Part shown: one piece after another, positions 1-7,139 of the stretch
How the letters are laid out: each line of letters opens with the position of its first letter
How positions within the stretch are numbered: the stretch's first letter is position 1
Made by a program: the position numbers and the translations under genes
Notes under the pieces: model-generated
Told to the model about the DNA's origin: nothing
Database searches by the model: none
The model's input: only the letters and a program-made list of their open reading frames with translations
DNA from: Gaiellasilicea sp037720595
Lineage (GTDB): Bacteria; Actinomycetota; Thermoleophilia; Gaiellales; Gaiellaceae
DNA length: 64,000 nucleotides
Assembly (NCBI GenBank): GCA_037720595.1
Contig: JBBJLW010000008.1
Coordinates: 62,001 to 126,000 of the forward strand
Direction: 5' to 3'

Positions 1-324
1 AACGTTCTCATCGATCTGCACCTTCGACGGAGACGGTCGGCGCACCCGCACCATTCCGGCTTCCTCGAGCACACCGATGACACTGTCGAACGCGAGACTC
101 TCCACGCCGAGCTCTTGCGCCGCGATCTGCCTCAGAGCGTTTGCGTCTTCGACGACATCAAGACCGCGGAGGTTCACGGCGAGGTTCGCTGCCATCCCAA
201 TCAGCCGAGTCGTTCCGAGTTGCGCGATGTGCGCGCTGCGCGTGTCGACGTTGCCCATCCCTTGGTGGACGTCGTGGCAGCGGAGACCGATGTCTGCGGC
301 GGTGAGCGGCATGGTGGAATCCAT
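1..324 (-). CDS. Partial unknown protein, N-terminal 108 codons
   Basis: A minus-strand reading frame starts at an ATG at 322-324 and stays open to the left edge of the window, so only its N-terminal 108 codons are present. The last visible part (ending VQIDE) looks like a winged-helix: a helix GVLEEAGMV followed by a basic VRRPSPSKV turn. This could mean DNA binding, but that is inference from shape only. The gene lies downstream of the pentapeptide-repeat gene on the same strand, separated by a hairpin terminator. No family was recognised. Confidence 0.55.
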   Translation of the reverse strand, partial: MDSTMPLTAADIGLRCHDVHQGMGNVDTRSAHIAQLGTTRLIGMAANLAVNLRGLDVVEDANALRQIAAQELGVESLAFDSVIGVLEEAGMVRVRRPSPSKVQIDENV

Positions 325-412
325 GTTATTCGCGGCAGCCGCGCACTCGAACGAGGTCGCCGGGGGGCGCGCATGCTGTCGACGGTCGGCCTTCGCCTGC
401 GCGACAAAATAG

Positions 413-448
413 GGGCCACCGAACGAGATTGCTCTCTTTCGGTGGCCC
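413..448 (-). terminator. Intrinsic terminator hairpin
   Basis: A perfect 11-bp inverted repeat (GGGCCACCGAA at 413-423 with its complement at 438-448) encloses a 14-nt loop. Read on the minus strand the stem is followed by CTATTTTGTC, a T-rich tail. It lies about 80 nt after the stop of the pentapeptide-repeat gene, so it probably ends that transcript. Confidence 0.7.
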
Positions 449-1350
449 ACGACCCAGCAGGGTTGCCCCCACCACGCCGATTTACCCGACCGACCACGGT
501 TTACGCAGTCGGTCGAGCAGGCACGATTTTAGTCGCTCTGACCGCCTGATTCAAGCGCCTCCTCTGCGTGGAACGACGGCGAGTCAACGCGCCGTTGGCG
601 ACGTGGACGACGCTGCTTCGTCATCCGTTCTAGGCGCGACGTCACCGCTTCGTCGAAGTGTGCCTTTCGCCAAGTCGGGACCCCCTTGACCGTGGCGGTC
701 TCGAGGAGGCTCCAGAGCGCATCCTCGTCGAGGGTCGCAGTGAGGAAGTAGGCATCGGAGATGTTCGCCTCGGCGAACGATGCGCCGGTCATGTCCGCGC
801 CCTCGAAATGTGCGCCCTGCATGCGAGCGCGGAAAAACTCCGCCTGGCTGAGGTCAGCACGCTTGGCTTTCGCTGCCTTGAATTCAGCGGACACGAGCGT
901 CGCCTCGTGAAACTTCGCGTGCGAACACTGCGCACCGTGCAGTCGGGCCTCGGTGAGGTCGGCGCGGGTCAGCCACGCGCGCTCGAGATCCACCTCGTAT
1001 CCTCTGAGCTTCGTCAGGTCAGCATCGGCGAGCCGCGCATCGCGAAGCGATGCGAAGGCGACATCAGCCTCTCGGAGCGGCAGACCCTCGAGACTGATCC
1101 GCGGCATTACGCAGTTTGCGAGGTCGAGCGGCTCGCGCTCCGCTTCGTCTTCACCTGAAAGCCGGAGCCGCACTGCCTTCGCGAACGCACGCACAAGGAA
1201 GCGGTTCACAAGCGGCGTGTGCGGCAAGGGCAGGTTGGCGCAGATGACCCAGTAGACCTGCTCGCCGAACTCCGCCCCTTCATTGCGAAGGAGCCCATCA
1301 TGAACCGCTCCGGGAAAGTTGCGGGCTCCGACCCTTGAGAGGATGGGGCC

Positions 1351-1674
1351 ATGTCAAACACATCGAGGAGGTACTCGCCGGACGTTCGTGAGCGTGCGGT
1401 GCGGATGGTGTTCGAGCATCAGCACGAGCACGGGTCGGAGTGGTCAGCGATCGTGTCGATCGCGGGAAAGGTCGGCTGTACGCCGGAGACGTTGCGGAGC
1501 TGGGTTCGTCGGATCGAGGTCGATCAGGGCCGCCGGGCCGGCGTCACGACGGATGAGCGGACGCGGCTGAAGGAGCTCGAGCGTGAGAATCGCGAGCTGC
1601 GACGGGCGAACGAGATCTTGAAGTCGGCGTCGCTTTTCTTCGCGACCGAGCTCGACGGTCGAACGCGGAGGTGA
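1351..1674 (+). CDS. IS3-family transposase OrfA (helix-turn-helix subunit)
   Basis: This 107-residue protein binds the element ends. It has the N-terminal IS3 OrfA helix-turn-helix (RRYSPDVRERAVRMV, then CTPETLRSWVRR) and a C-terminal leucine-zipper-like coiled coil (LKELERENRELRRANEILK). OrfA is usually joined to OrfB by programmed -1 frameshifting to make the transposase. Here the frames overlap by 4 nt (GTGA), which also permits translational coupling; no clear A6G-type slippery heptamer was seen. Confidence 0.95.
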   Translation: MSNTSRRYSPDVRERAVRMVFEHQHEHGSEWSAIVSIAGKVGCTPETLRSWVRRIEVDQGRRAGVTTDERTRLKELERENRELRRANEILKSASLFFATELDGRTRR

Positions 1675-2591
1675 TCGCCTACATCGACAAGCACCGGCAC
1701 CACTTCGGGGTCGAGCCGATCTGCAGCGTGTTGCAGTTCGCCCCACGTACCTACTACGCCGCAAAGTCACGGCCGCCCTGTGCACGGGTTCTGCGCGATG
1801 CAGAGCTGAAGCCGGAGCTGGCTCGCGTCCACCGGGACAACTTCGGTGTGTACGGCGTCGACAAGGTCTGGGCGCAGCTGAACCGTGAAGGCGTCCGAGT
1901 CGCTCGCTGCACCGTCGCTCGCTTGATGCGTGAGCTCGGGCTCAGCGGCGTTGTCAGGGGCAAGCCCAAATTCACGACAGTTCCTGGGGATGAGGCCGAC
2001 CGGCCGCGTGATCTCGTCGATCGCCGCTTCCGCGCTGCGGCACCGAACCGGTTGTGGGTCGCCGACCTGACCTACGTTCGCACCTGGTCCGGGTTCGTCT
2101 ACGTCGCGTTCATCACCGACGTCTACTCCCGCACGATCGTCGGCTGGCAAGCGTCCAGGTCGCTGCGTTCTGATCTTGCGCTGGACGCCCTCGAGCAGGC
2201 GATCTGGGCTCGCTCGGAGCGCGGCCATCGCCTTGACGAGCTCGTGCATCACTCCGACCGCGGCGTTCAATATCTCGCAATTCGCTACACCGAACGCCTC
2301 GCCGAGACCGGTGCCGTCAACTCGGTCGGATCGAGAGGAGACTCGTACGACAACGCTCTCGCGGAGACGATCATCGGGCTCTACAAGACCGAGCTCGTCC
2401 GCAACCGCGGCCCCTGGCGAGGGCTCGACGACCTCGAGTACGCGACCCTCGAATGGGTCGACTGGTTCAACCACAGCCGCCTCTTCGAAGCACACGGCCA
2501 AATCCCACCGGCCGAGTTCGAAGCAATCCACTACCGTCAGCAAACAAGCTCAGGCCAGCAGGCCGAGACTCAAACCAAACAGCCTGCATGA
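1671..2591 (+). CDS. IS3-family transposase OrfB (DDE integrase core)
   Basis: This 306-residue catalytic subunit performs strand cleavage and transfer of the element. The rve integrase core is complete: first Asp in WVADLTYVRT, second Asp in HHSDRGVQY, and Glu in DSYDNALAE. An HTH_21 region (YGVDKVWAQLNREG, ARLMRELGL) lies upstream of the core. It begins at a GTG overlapping the orfA stop and ends 2 nt before the right terminal repeat, as in compact IS3 elements. Confidence 0.95.
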   Translation: MIAYIDKHRHHFGVEPICSVLQFAPRTYYAAKSRPPCARVLRDAELKPELARVHRDNFGVYGVDKVWAQLNREGVRVARCTVARLMRELGLSGVVRGKPKFTTVPGDEADRPRDLVDRRFRAAAPNRLWVADLTYVRTWSGFVYVAFITDVYSRTIVGWQASRSLRSDLALDALEQAIWARSERGHRLDELVHHSDRGVQYLAIRYTERLAETGAVNSVGSRGDSYDNALAETIIGLYKTELVRNRGPWRGLDDLEYATLEWVDWFNHSRLFEAHGQIPPAEFEAIHYRQQTSSGQQAETQTKQPA

Positions 2592-3119
2592 AACCCGGAG
2601 CGGTTCATCAAGCACAACCACGGCGCTTAGTTGGATGCTTTCTTTGTCTGACCCAAGGTTGGCTACCGCTTGCGAGAACAACTCGTCGAAGCGCCGCTGC
2701 ACCTCCGCCTGACGTTGCTTCAGTTCGTCCTCACGTTGTTTCTGCTCGAGCTTTGCTTGGCCGACCCGATGATCGAGCTCCTTCTGTCGTACGTCTGTCT
2801 CTGACCTGCGTTGGGCGCGCTGCTCCCGAAATTCCTTGCGGATGCTCAGGAGGATCGCGACCGCGCCGGCCCCTAGAGTGATGAGTGGGGCCCAGCGGAG
2901 GAGGGAAGCCCCATACCCGTCGGCGTTGTCGTTCTCAAGCTGGAGTTTTCGAACTTCCTGGCGGAGCTTCTCGACTTCAAGTTCGGTCTTCGGATCCCGA
3001 GGCGCCTGCGCAGGCAATGCGACTCCTGCTTGGACGGTGCCCAGGCCCACGGCCATCGCTACGAGGATCGCCAGCCGACAAAGCAGTGACCGAGATTGCG
3101 GGCGTCGTTGGGCGGGCAC

Positions 3120-3342
3120 TCCCAGAGCTTGGCAGTTAGTGGTCGTGTCGCCAACTCATTTCACGTTGAGGCGTACCTAAGCCGTCGGCCGTGTTAGCCT
3201 TCGCGATGCGGAGCGGCTCGTAGCCGGTATGATCAAGAGAGTCACGCCGGACGACCGCGCCGAGCGGTTTCCATGGAGACCGCCGTCTGGCCCGCCACGG
3301 GGTAAGCCTGACGAGTCGCCGGCGAATCGGCAGCCATAGAAA
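3120..3342. other. Non-coding stretch upstream of the split gene
   Basis: This stretch of about 220 nt precedes the GTG start of the pentapeptide-repeat gene on the minus strand and the first rnpB-derived attachment site on the right. Short open frames here have no recognisable motif. It presumably holds the promoter of the split gene, but no clear -35/-10 pair was identified. The GTGATGC arm motif found inside the islands is absent here, which supports placing the island boundary at about 3343-3396. Confidence 0.5.
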
Positions 3343-3396
3343 AAGCCCCGTTTCCAGGGCTTGTTCCGTAGCAGGCCTGTAAGCCGGATTCTTCGC
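3343..3396 (-). other. Attachment-like site A: copy of rnpB 3' end with terminator
   Basis: The block GCAGGCCTGTAAGCCGGATT (3371-3390) matches the 3' end of the intact rnpB gene (11032-11051) with one mismatch. As at rnpB it is followed, on the minus strand, by a terminator-like hairpin (AAGCCC at 3343-3348 with GGGCTT at 3357-3362). Nothing resembling the rest of RNase P RNA is present. A lone copy of an RNA gene 3' end is the classic footprint of site-specific integration into that gene. I read it as the distal end (attL/R) of island 1. Confidence 0.7.
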
Positions 3397-3443
3397 CCTC
3401 GCTCACGGCTTGAGGTTGACCCGTTTCCGTTGACACGGTTTTT

Positions 3444-4334
3444 TCAGGCGGCGGCTGCCGCGGTGTTGTCCTCCCAGTATCGGCGTTCGTGCTCGTCGGG
3501 GCTGAGCATGGCGAGGCTCGAGTGGCGTCTCAGCGGGTTGTAGAAGCTCTCGATGTAGCGGAAGAGCGCCAGCCTGGCCTGGTCGCGGGTGACGAAGGTT
3601 TGTCGCTTGACGAGCTCGTTCTTGATCGTCGAGATGCAGCTCTCGGCGCAAGCGTTGTCCCAGGGATCGCCCTTGGAGCCCATGCTGGCCATGATCTTCG
3701 AGTCGCGCAGCGTGCGTCCCATCGCAAGAGAGGCGTATTGCGAGCCGCGATCCGAATGGTGCACGAGGCCGGGCTTCGGCTTACGGCGGGCAATCGCCAT
3801 CGAGATCGCGTCGACGACCAATGGCGCCTCGAGGTCGTCGCTCATCGACCAGCCGACGATCTTGCGCGAGTAAAGGTCCATCACCGCCGCGAGGAAGAGC
3901 CAGCCCTCGTGTGTCGGCACGTAGGTGATGTCCGCGACCCAGGTCTGATCGGGCCGCTCGGCGCTGAAGTCGCGGTTGACGAGGTCGGGTGCCGGTGCCG
4001 CCCGCTTATCCGGAATCGTCGTGCGGATCCGGCTGCGGCGGCGCGAGACGCCGTGGATCCCTTGCTCGCGCATCAGCCGTGCGACGCGCTTCTTCCCGAC
4101 GCGCACGCCGCCGCCGAGCCGCAGCTCGGCATGAAGCCGTGGCGCGCCGTAGGTCTGATCGGAGTCGTGCCAGGCGGCGAGGATCCGCGCCTTCAGCCGC
4201 TCGTCGTCTTGCCGGCGACGGCTCGCTGCTCGTTTCGTCCAGGCCCAGTAGTCCTGCCGGCTGACGTTCAGCACCGAGCACAGCAAGGAGACGGCGTGGT
4301 GCGCCCGCTCTTGATCGATCAGCTGGAACGTCAT
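3444..4334 (-). CDS. IS3-family transposase OrfB (DDE integrase core)
   Basis: This 296-residue transposase catalytic subunit has HTH_21-type N-terminal sequence (YGAPRLHAELR, ARLMREQGIHG). The complete triad is Asp in WVADITYVPT, Asp in HHSDRGSQYAS and Glu in DPWDNACAES. The Ser/Trp residues around the third motif differ from copy 1, so the two elements are distinct. It starts at an ATG that overlaps the orfA stop by 4 nt (ATGA) and ends next to the left terminal repeat. Confidence 0.95.
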   Translation of the reverse strand: MTFQLIDQERAHHAVSLLCSVLNVSRQDYWAWTKRAASRRRQDDERLKARILAAWHDSDQTYGAPRLHAELRLGGGVRVGKKRVARLMREQGIHGVSRRRSRIRTTIPDKRAAPAPDLVNRDFSAERPDQTWVADITYVPTHEGWLFLAAVMDLYSRKIVGWSMSDDLEAPLVVDAISMAIARRKPKPGLVHHSDRGSQYASLAMGRTLRDSKIMASMGSKGDPWDNACAESCISTIKNELVKRQTFVTRDQARLALFRYIESFYNPLRRHSSLAMLSPDEHERRYWEDNTAAAAA

Positions 4335-4624
4335 GGCAGCCGACCTGTCTCCCGTGCGAAATACGCGGCCGCCTTCTGCAGGATCAACTTCTCCTCCTCG
4401 AGGCGGCGCACCTGGCGACGCAGCTCACGGATCTCCGTGTGCTCGGCGATCGTCAGCCCGTCGCGCTCGCCCCGCTCCACCTCGTCGCGCCGCACCCAGT
4501 TACGCAACGTCTCCGGCGACATCCCCAGCCGCCTCGCGACCGCGGTGATCGACTCGCCGCTCTCGCGCTGCAGCCGGACCGCTTCCTCGCGGAACTCCGG
4601 CGACCACTTCGATGGACGACCCAT
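4331..4624 (-). CDS. IS3-family transposase OrfA (helix-turn-helix subunit)
   Basis: This 97-residue DNA-binding subunit of the second IS3 element has the OrfA motif SPEFREEAVRL, a recognition helix MSPETLRNWVRRDE and a C-terminal zipper (LRRQVRRLEEEKLILQKAA). The start was placed at the ATG of MGRPSKW (4622-4624) because this matches usual OrfA N-termini. A longer in-frame start at 4666 is possible but adds an unconserved leader. Confidence 0.93.
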   Translation of the reverse strand: MGRPSKWSPEFREEAVRLQRESGESITAVARRLGMSPETLRNWVRRDEVERGERDGLTIAEHTEIRELRRQVRRLEEEKLILQKAAAYFARETGRLP

Positions 4625-4794
4625 CGCGTTTGACTCCTCTCTCTCGGCACCAGCGCCGAGTATCAAGACGTCAACAGAAGCGGGGCAACCTCAGCTCGAA
4701 ACTGGCGAACAGCGAGGTTTGCAGGTCTTTCTGGCCGGTTTCTGGATGTCTTGGCGTCCGGACGTGCCGTCAGGAGCCGTCGAATGCTGTGGCC

Positions 4795-4816
4795 GTGATG
4801 CCTTGGTGATGCCTGG
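4795..4816 (+). repeat. Arm-type tandem repeat, copy 1
   Basis: GTGATGC occurs twice with an 11-bp period (starting at 4795 and 4806). The same arrangement occurs at 5651, 5841 and 10961. When the IS element (1283 bp plus a 3-bp duplication) is removed, this copy lies about 113 bp inside attachment site A. One-helical-turn spacing suggests a protein-binding site, for example for an absent integrase; this is inference. Confidence 0.65.
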
Positions 4817-4841
4817 AGCTTGCGTGCGTGTGAACCGAGTG

Positions 4842-5120
4842 TTATGCGACGTCGAGGTACCGGCGCAGCGCCTTGCGGATCACTGAGGAGGCCGTTTCGT
4901 GGTCGCGCTCGGCTCTTCGTGCGAGCGCCTCGCGGAGGTCCGGGTCGAGCCGGACGGACTCGACGGTTGCGGCGGCCGAGCCGATCGGTGGGCGGCCGCC
5001 TCTCCGGCGCAGGATCTCGTCGACGTCGTAGCCGGCCTTGGCGTTCTCCGCGAGCTTGGCGACGAGCTCGTCAGTGATCGGCTCGCCACTCGACGTCTCC
5101 CCGTGCGTCTTCTTCGTCAT
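4842..5120 (-). CDS. Ribbon-helix-helix (CopG/RHH) antitoxin
   Basis: This 92-residue protein ends with a ribbon-helix-helix fold: a beta strand VESVRLDPDLREALARRA, then helices ending SSVIRKALRRYLD. RHH antitoxins bind their toxin through the N-terminal part and the operator DNA through the strand. The ATG (5118-5120) overlaps the stop of the upstream toxin-like gene as TGATG. The order toxin then antitoxin resembles BrnT/BrnA-type modules. It lies in island 1 as probable stability cargo. Confidence 0.8.
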   Translation of the reverse strand: MTKKTHGETSSGEPITDELVAKLAENAKAGYDVDEILRRRGGRPPIGSAAATVESVRLDPDLREALARRAERDHETASSVIRKALRRYLDVA

Positions 5121-5376
5121 CACTCTGCTCCCGGCAGCAGCCGCTGGTACTTCGCCCGCATCTTCAGCGCGTGGATCGCCAACTCCGTGCCGTCGTCGCG
5201 CACGATCGTGACGACCTCGAGCAGCTCGCCGCTGCGGGAAGGGCCAAGGTAGAGGCGGTGTCGTCTTCCTGGTCGTCGATCGCCATTGCGTTTGCTGTCG
5301 CGTGCTCGATGTCCTCGTCGGCGACACCGTGCTTGCGCGCCGCCGGGTGGATCTCCACCAGGGTATCGTAATACAT
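5120..5376 (-). pseudogene. Toxin-like partner of the RHH antitoxin, frameshifted
   Basis: The N-terminal part reads MYYDTLVEIHPAARKHGV and AIDDQEDDT in one frame. The rest (RLYLGPSRSGELLEVV to KMRAKYQRLLPGAE) continues in the next frame. A single missing C at about 5257-5260 (ACCCGC expected, ACCGC seen) would join them into an approximately 86-residue protein. Size, location and the TGATG junction with the antitoxin support a toxin role; the nuclease class was not assigned. With the toxin broken, the pair would be inactive unless the base loss is a sequencing error in a C run. Confidence 0.65.
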
Positions 5377-5650
5377 AACCCAGCCGGTCGCACGAGCTCC
5401 AATCCGCTTCGACCTGTTCCGCCGGATCGGCCCCCGCCGCGATTCCTTCGGTTCCCCCTACCTCGCCGAGGTCGTGACCCGACTCGCGAAGGATCAACGA
5501 GCGGGCGCGGCCATCTAGAGACGTGTAAGCAGCCGCCTTTCTGAGCTAACGATCACCGGCGAAAGGCGCCGCAGGTTTCGCGTAACCAAGCGATTGAGGC
5601 CGAACGCGACGCTCTCTTACGGCCCGCTCCTAGCTCGATCCCGAGTTCGC

Positions 5651-5672
5651 GTGATGCCCGGGTGATGCACGC
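5651..5672 (+). repeat. Arm-type tandem repeat, copy 2
   Basis: GTGATGCCCGG is followed directly by GTGATGCACGC, again with an 11-bp period. It lies 61 bp from the attachment B core, on the island 1 side, matching the position of copy 4 relative to rnpB. Confidence 0.65.
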
Positions 5673-5704
5673 ACCTGCAAGGCGTCCCGTGCCTCATTAA
5701 TGGG

Positions 5705-5749
5705 AAAACCCTGCAAATCGCAGGGTTTTTCTTTAAGCCGGATTCTTCG
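5705..5749 (-). other. Attachment-like site B: rnpB 3' end with perfect terminator
   Basis: A 10-bp perfect hairpin (AAAACCCTGC at 5705-5714, complement at 5720-5729, loop AAATC) is followed by TAAGCCGGATTCTTCG (5734-5749), the rnpB 3'-terminal sequence. On the minus strand the order is rnpB tail, stem, then T-poor sequence, as at rnpB itself. This site separates island 1 from island 2 and would be shared by both. Confidence 0.7.
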
Positions 5750-5840
5750 TCCTGCCGCCATGCTGAAGGGCGTGAATGGCTTAACCATGCGGTGCTGGAA
5801 TGATTTGTCGTGCCGCCGAACACGGTTAAGGGGCGTCCTC

Positions 5841-5862
5841 GTGATGCCCCGGTGATGCACGG
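5841..5862 (+). repeat. Arm-type tandem repeat, copy 3
   Basis: GTGATGCCCCG is followed by GTGATGCACGG (11-bp period). It lies 91 bp inside attachment site B on the island 2 side, the counterpart of copy 1 at the left end of island 1. Confidence 0.65.
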
Positions 5863-5944
5863 ACGCCGTTTCCTGGGCGCGCAACGCAGGCGTGACCGGC
5901 GCATGAGCCCGGGTACACGATGAGTCGAGCGCTTCGGCAGGCGC

Positions 5945-6433
5945 CTACAGGTCCGGCGGTCGCATTCCGGCGGGCTCGCCGGGTCGCCGCCGGTGGCGCG
6001 GTGAGGGCGCGGTGGGGAGCCCGGCTTCGTGCCAGGCGGCGAAGCCGCCGACAACGTCGCCTACGCGTTCGAAGCCGAGGTCGATCAGGGTGGCGGCGGC
6101 GAAGACGGAGGAGCAGCCGTGGTCGCAGAGCAGCACGATCTGCTCGCCGAGGCCGCCGACGTGCGGGTTGCGCCAGGAGCTTTCTGGGTCGAGGCGCCAT
6201 TCGAGGACGGTGCGCGGGATGTGGAGCGAGCCGGGAATGATGCCGTCTCGCTCGCGGTCGAAGTCGGAGCGAATGTCGATCAGGAGGACACCGCGTTTGG
6301 TTGCGGCGAACGCCTGGGTCGGTTCGAGCTGCTCGACCCGCGCTCGTGCCGCGTCGAGGAGCTCTTCGAGCGTTCGCCGGTTTACGCCGACAGCCACGCG
6401 CCGATCATGCACCGGCCGCTGAGACCTGTCCAT
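5945..6433 (-). CDS. Single-domain rhodanese sulfurtransferase
   Basis: This 162-residue rhodanese moves sulfane sulfur (or another chalcogen) through a catalytic cysteine. The domain covers roughly residues 40-145: VLLIDIRSDFDRERDG, SLHIPRTVLEW and the active-site loop CDHGCSS, which fits CxxGxxS. A typical end GGFAAWHEAGLP follows. The ATG at 6431-6433 lies 3 nt after the stop of the UGA-containing methyltransferase, so translation is probably coupled. A later GTG at about 6397 is an alternative. It is the last gene of the island 2 operon. Confidence 0.85.
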   Translation of the reverse strand: MDRSQRPVHDRRVAVGVNRRTLEELLDAARARVEQLEPTQAFAATKRGVLLIDIRSDFDRERDGIIPGSLHIPRTVLEWRLDPESSWRNPHVGGLGEQIVLLCDHGCSSVFAAATLIDLGFERVGDVVGGFAAWHEAGLPTAPSPRHRRRPGEPAGMRPPDL

Positions 6434-6436
6434 CCG

Positions 6437-7129
6437 TCAGCGCACCTGAAGCCGCCGAAGCCGGCAGCGCTCGCGCACCGTGCAGGGCCGCACGAGTGCC
6501 ATTAGGCCGGGCAAGGCACTGTTTGGCAGCTGCCGTTTCTTGTCGGCGAAGTCGTCGACGAGATCCGCTCCATTGTCGTAGTGCTTGCGCACATCGTGGT
6601 CGTCGACTGCCTGCTCGACCAGCCGTCCGCCGCCGATGAGCGCGTCGACGGCCCCGGTCGCGGCGTCGGCCATGCTGAAGAGCGGCTCGCCCTCGATCTC
6701 GCACACAACTCGCCGATCGACCTCGACGCTTGGGTTCGGCCGGATCACCTGCAGGTCGAGCACAAGCCCGCCCGACTTGACTGCTCCGACCAGATTGCGC
6801 AGGACGTCCACGACGTCCTCAGGATCCACGCATCAGAGCGACCACGAGAAGACGACGAGATCGAACGAGACCGGCTCGAGCTCGATCTTCTTGCCCGAGG
6901 CGACCTGGTAGCTGACACGCTGGGCAAGCTCGGCTGGAAGCGACTGCCGTGCCCGCTCGACTGCCTCGTCGTCCGGGTCGAAGGCGAGCACGCTCGCGGC
7001 ATCTCTGGCGATGCCGGGCGTGAGGCGCCCGTCGCCGCAGCCGAGCTCCAGCACGCGGCGTCCCCGGAGGTCGCCCAGTCGGCGCAGAGCGGCGAGGTGG
7101 GCGCCTTCCGGGTCGAGCACGCGAGTCAC
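6437..7129 (-). CDS. SAM methyltransferase with in-frame UGA, probable selenoprotein 2
   Basis: This 230-residue class I methyltransferase starts at GTG 7127-7129, 10 nt after the previous stop. SAM-binding motif I is VLELGCGDGRL (residues ~28-38) and the acidic loop is LAFDPDD. After strand 4 (FDLVVFSWSL) comes a UGA codon at 6833-6835 (residue 99). Reading then continues in the same frame with CVDPEDVVDVLRNL and KSGGLVLDLQV to a normal stop at 6437. From memory of the family, the usual sequence at this point has Cys-Cys. A 17-nt hairpin follows 14 nt after the UGA, and selA, selB and selC are in the window. Read as an ordinary stop the protein would lose its second half. Sec is therefore the best reading, though a mutated stop is not excluded. 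Confidence 0.75.
6802..6818 (-). promoter_or_regulatory. SECIS-like hairpin of methyltransferase 2
   Basis: On the minus strand GGACGTC, loop GTG and GACGTCC form a perfect 7-bp stem beginning 14 nt after the UGA. Bacterial SelB recognises a short apical stem-loop with G/U in the loop at about this distance downstream of the Sec codon. No covariation test could be run. Confidence 0.6.
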
Positions 7130-7139
7130 AGGCGTCTCT

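Larger units (their letters stand above)
1301..2607 (+). mobile_element. Intact IS3-family insertion sequence, copy 1
   Basis: The element is 1307 bp. It is bounded by 14-bp perfect terminal inverted repeats: TGAACCGCTCCGGG at 1301-1314 and its complement at 2594-2607. It is flanked by the 3-bp direct repeat TCA (1298-1300 and 2608-2610). It carries overlapping orfA and orfB with a complete DDE transposase. Terminal repeats, target duplication and open frames are all preserved, so it appears recently inserted and possibly active. IS3 family is certain from the two-frame organisation and catalytic motifs; the subgroup was not assigned. Confidence 0.95.
529..3119 (-). pseudogene. Membrane-anchored pentapeptide-repeat protein split by an IS3 element
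   Basis: Two minus-strand pieces (2608-3119 and 529-1300) flank an intact IS3 element. Removing 1301-2607 and one copy of the 3-bp target repeat TCA joins them in the same frame and gives about 426 residues from a GTG start at 3117-3119. The predicted order is: a signal-like hydrophobic segment (residues ~12-32), a short coiled coil, a second membrane helix (~75-95), a charged coiled coil (RQKELDHRVGQAKLEQKQRE region), then A(D/N)LxX pentapeptide repeats and a basic tail. Pentapeptide repeats form a beta-helix; the ligand is unknown. The right-hand remnant could still give an N-terminal fragment that terminates inside the element. Confidence 0.8.
3411..4693 (-). mobile_element. Intact IS3-family insertion sequence, copy 2
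   Basis: The element is 1283 bp with imperfect terminal inverted repeats of 24 bp (TGAGGTTG-A-CCCG-T-TTC-C-GTTGAC at 3411-3434, matching the complement of 4670-4693 with three mismatches). It is flanked by a GCT target duplication (3408-3410 and 4694-4696). It differs from copy 1 in ends and proteins. It sits between attachment site A and the nearby GTGATGC arm motif, so it inserted after island 1 was established. Both open frames are intact. Confidence 0.95.
5528..5749. repeat. Diverged 220-bp repeat, copy 1 (island 1 right end)
   Basis: This copy matches 10839-11057 in the same order: CCGCCTTTCTGAG, GCGCCG with GGTTTCGC and AACCAAGCG, GCTCGATCC, the GTGATGC pair, a terminator hairpin, then TAAGCCGGATTCT. 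The spacing between the arm motif and the attachment core is almost equal (61 versus 58 bp). It is a shared island right end, not chance similarity. Confidence 0.75.
5377..5944. other. Junction between islands 1 and 2
   Basis: This stretch holds no convincing complete gene. On the plus strand, 5402-5518 reads as a possible gene fragment (RFDLFRRIGPRRDSFG to TRLAKDQ, stop TAG at 5516), of unknown origin. The rest is the long repeat shared with the rnpB flank (5528-5749), two arm-type motifs (5651 and 5841) and attachment site B (5705-5749). Between 5750 and 5840 there is only a short inverted repeat (CTTAACC and GGTTAAG at about 5780 and 5824). Confidence 0.6.

Noticed and set aside
3361..3400. 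A second complete RNase P RNA gene
   Set aside because: Only the last about 25 nt and the terminator match; no CR-I or central domain is present, so it is a tail copy.
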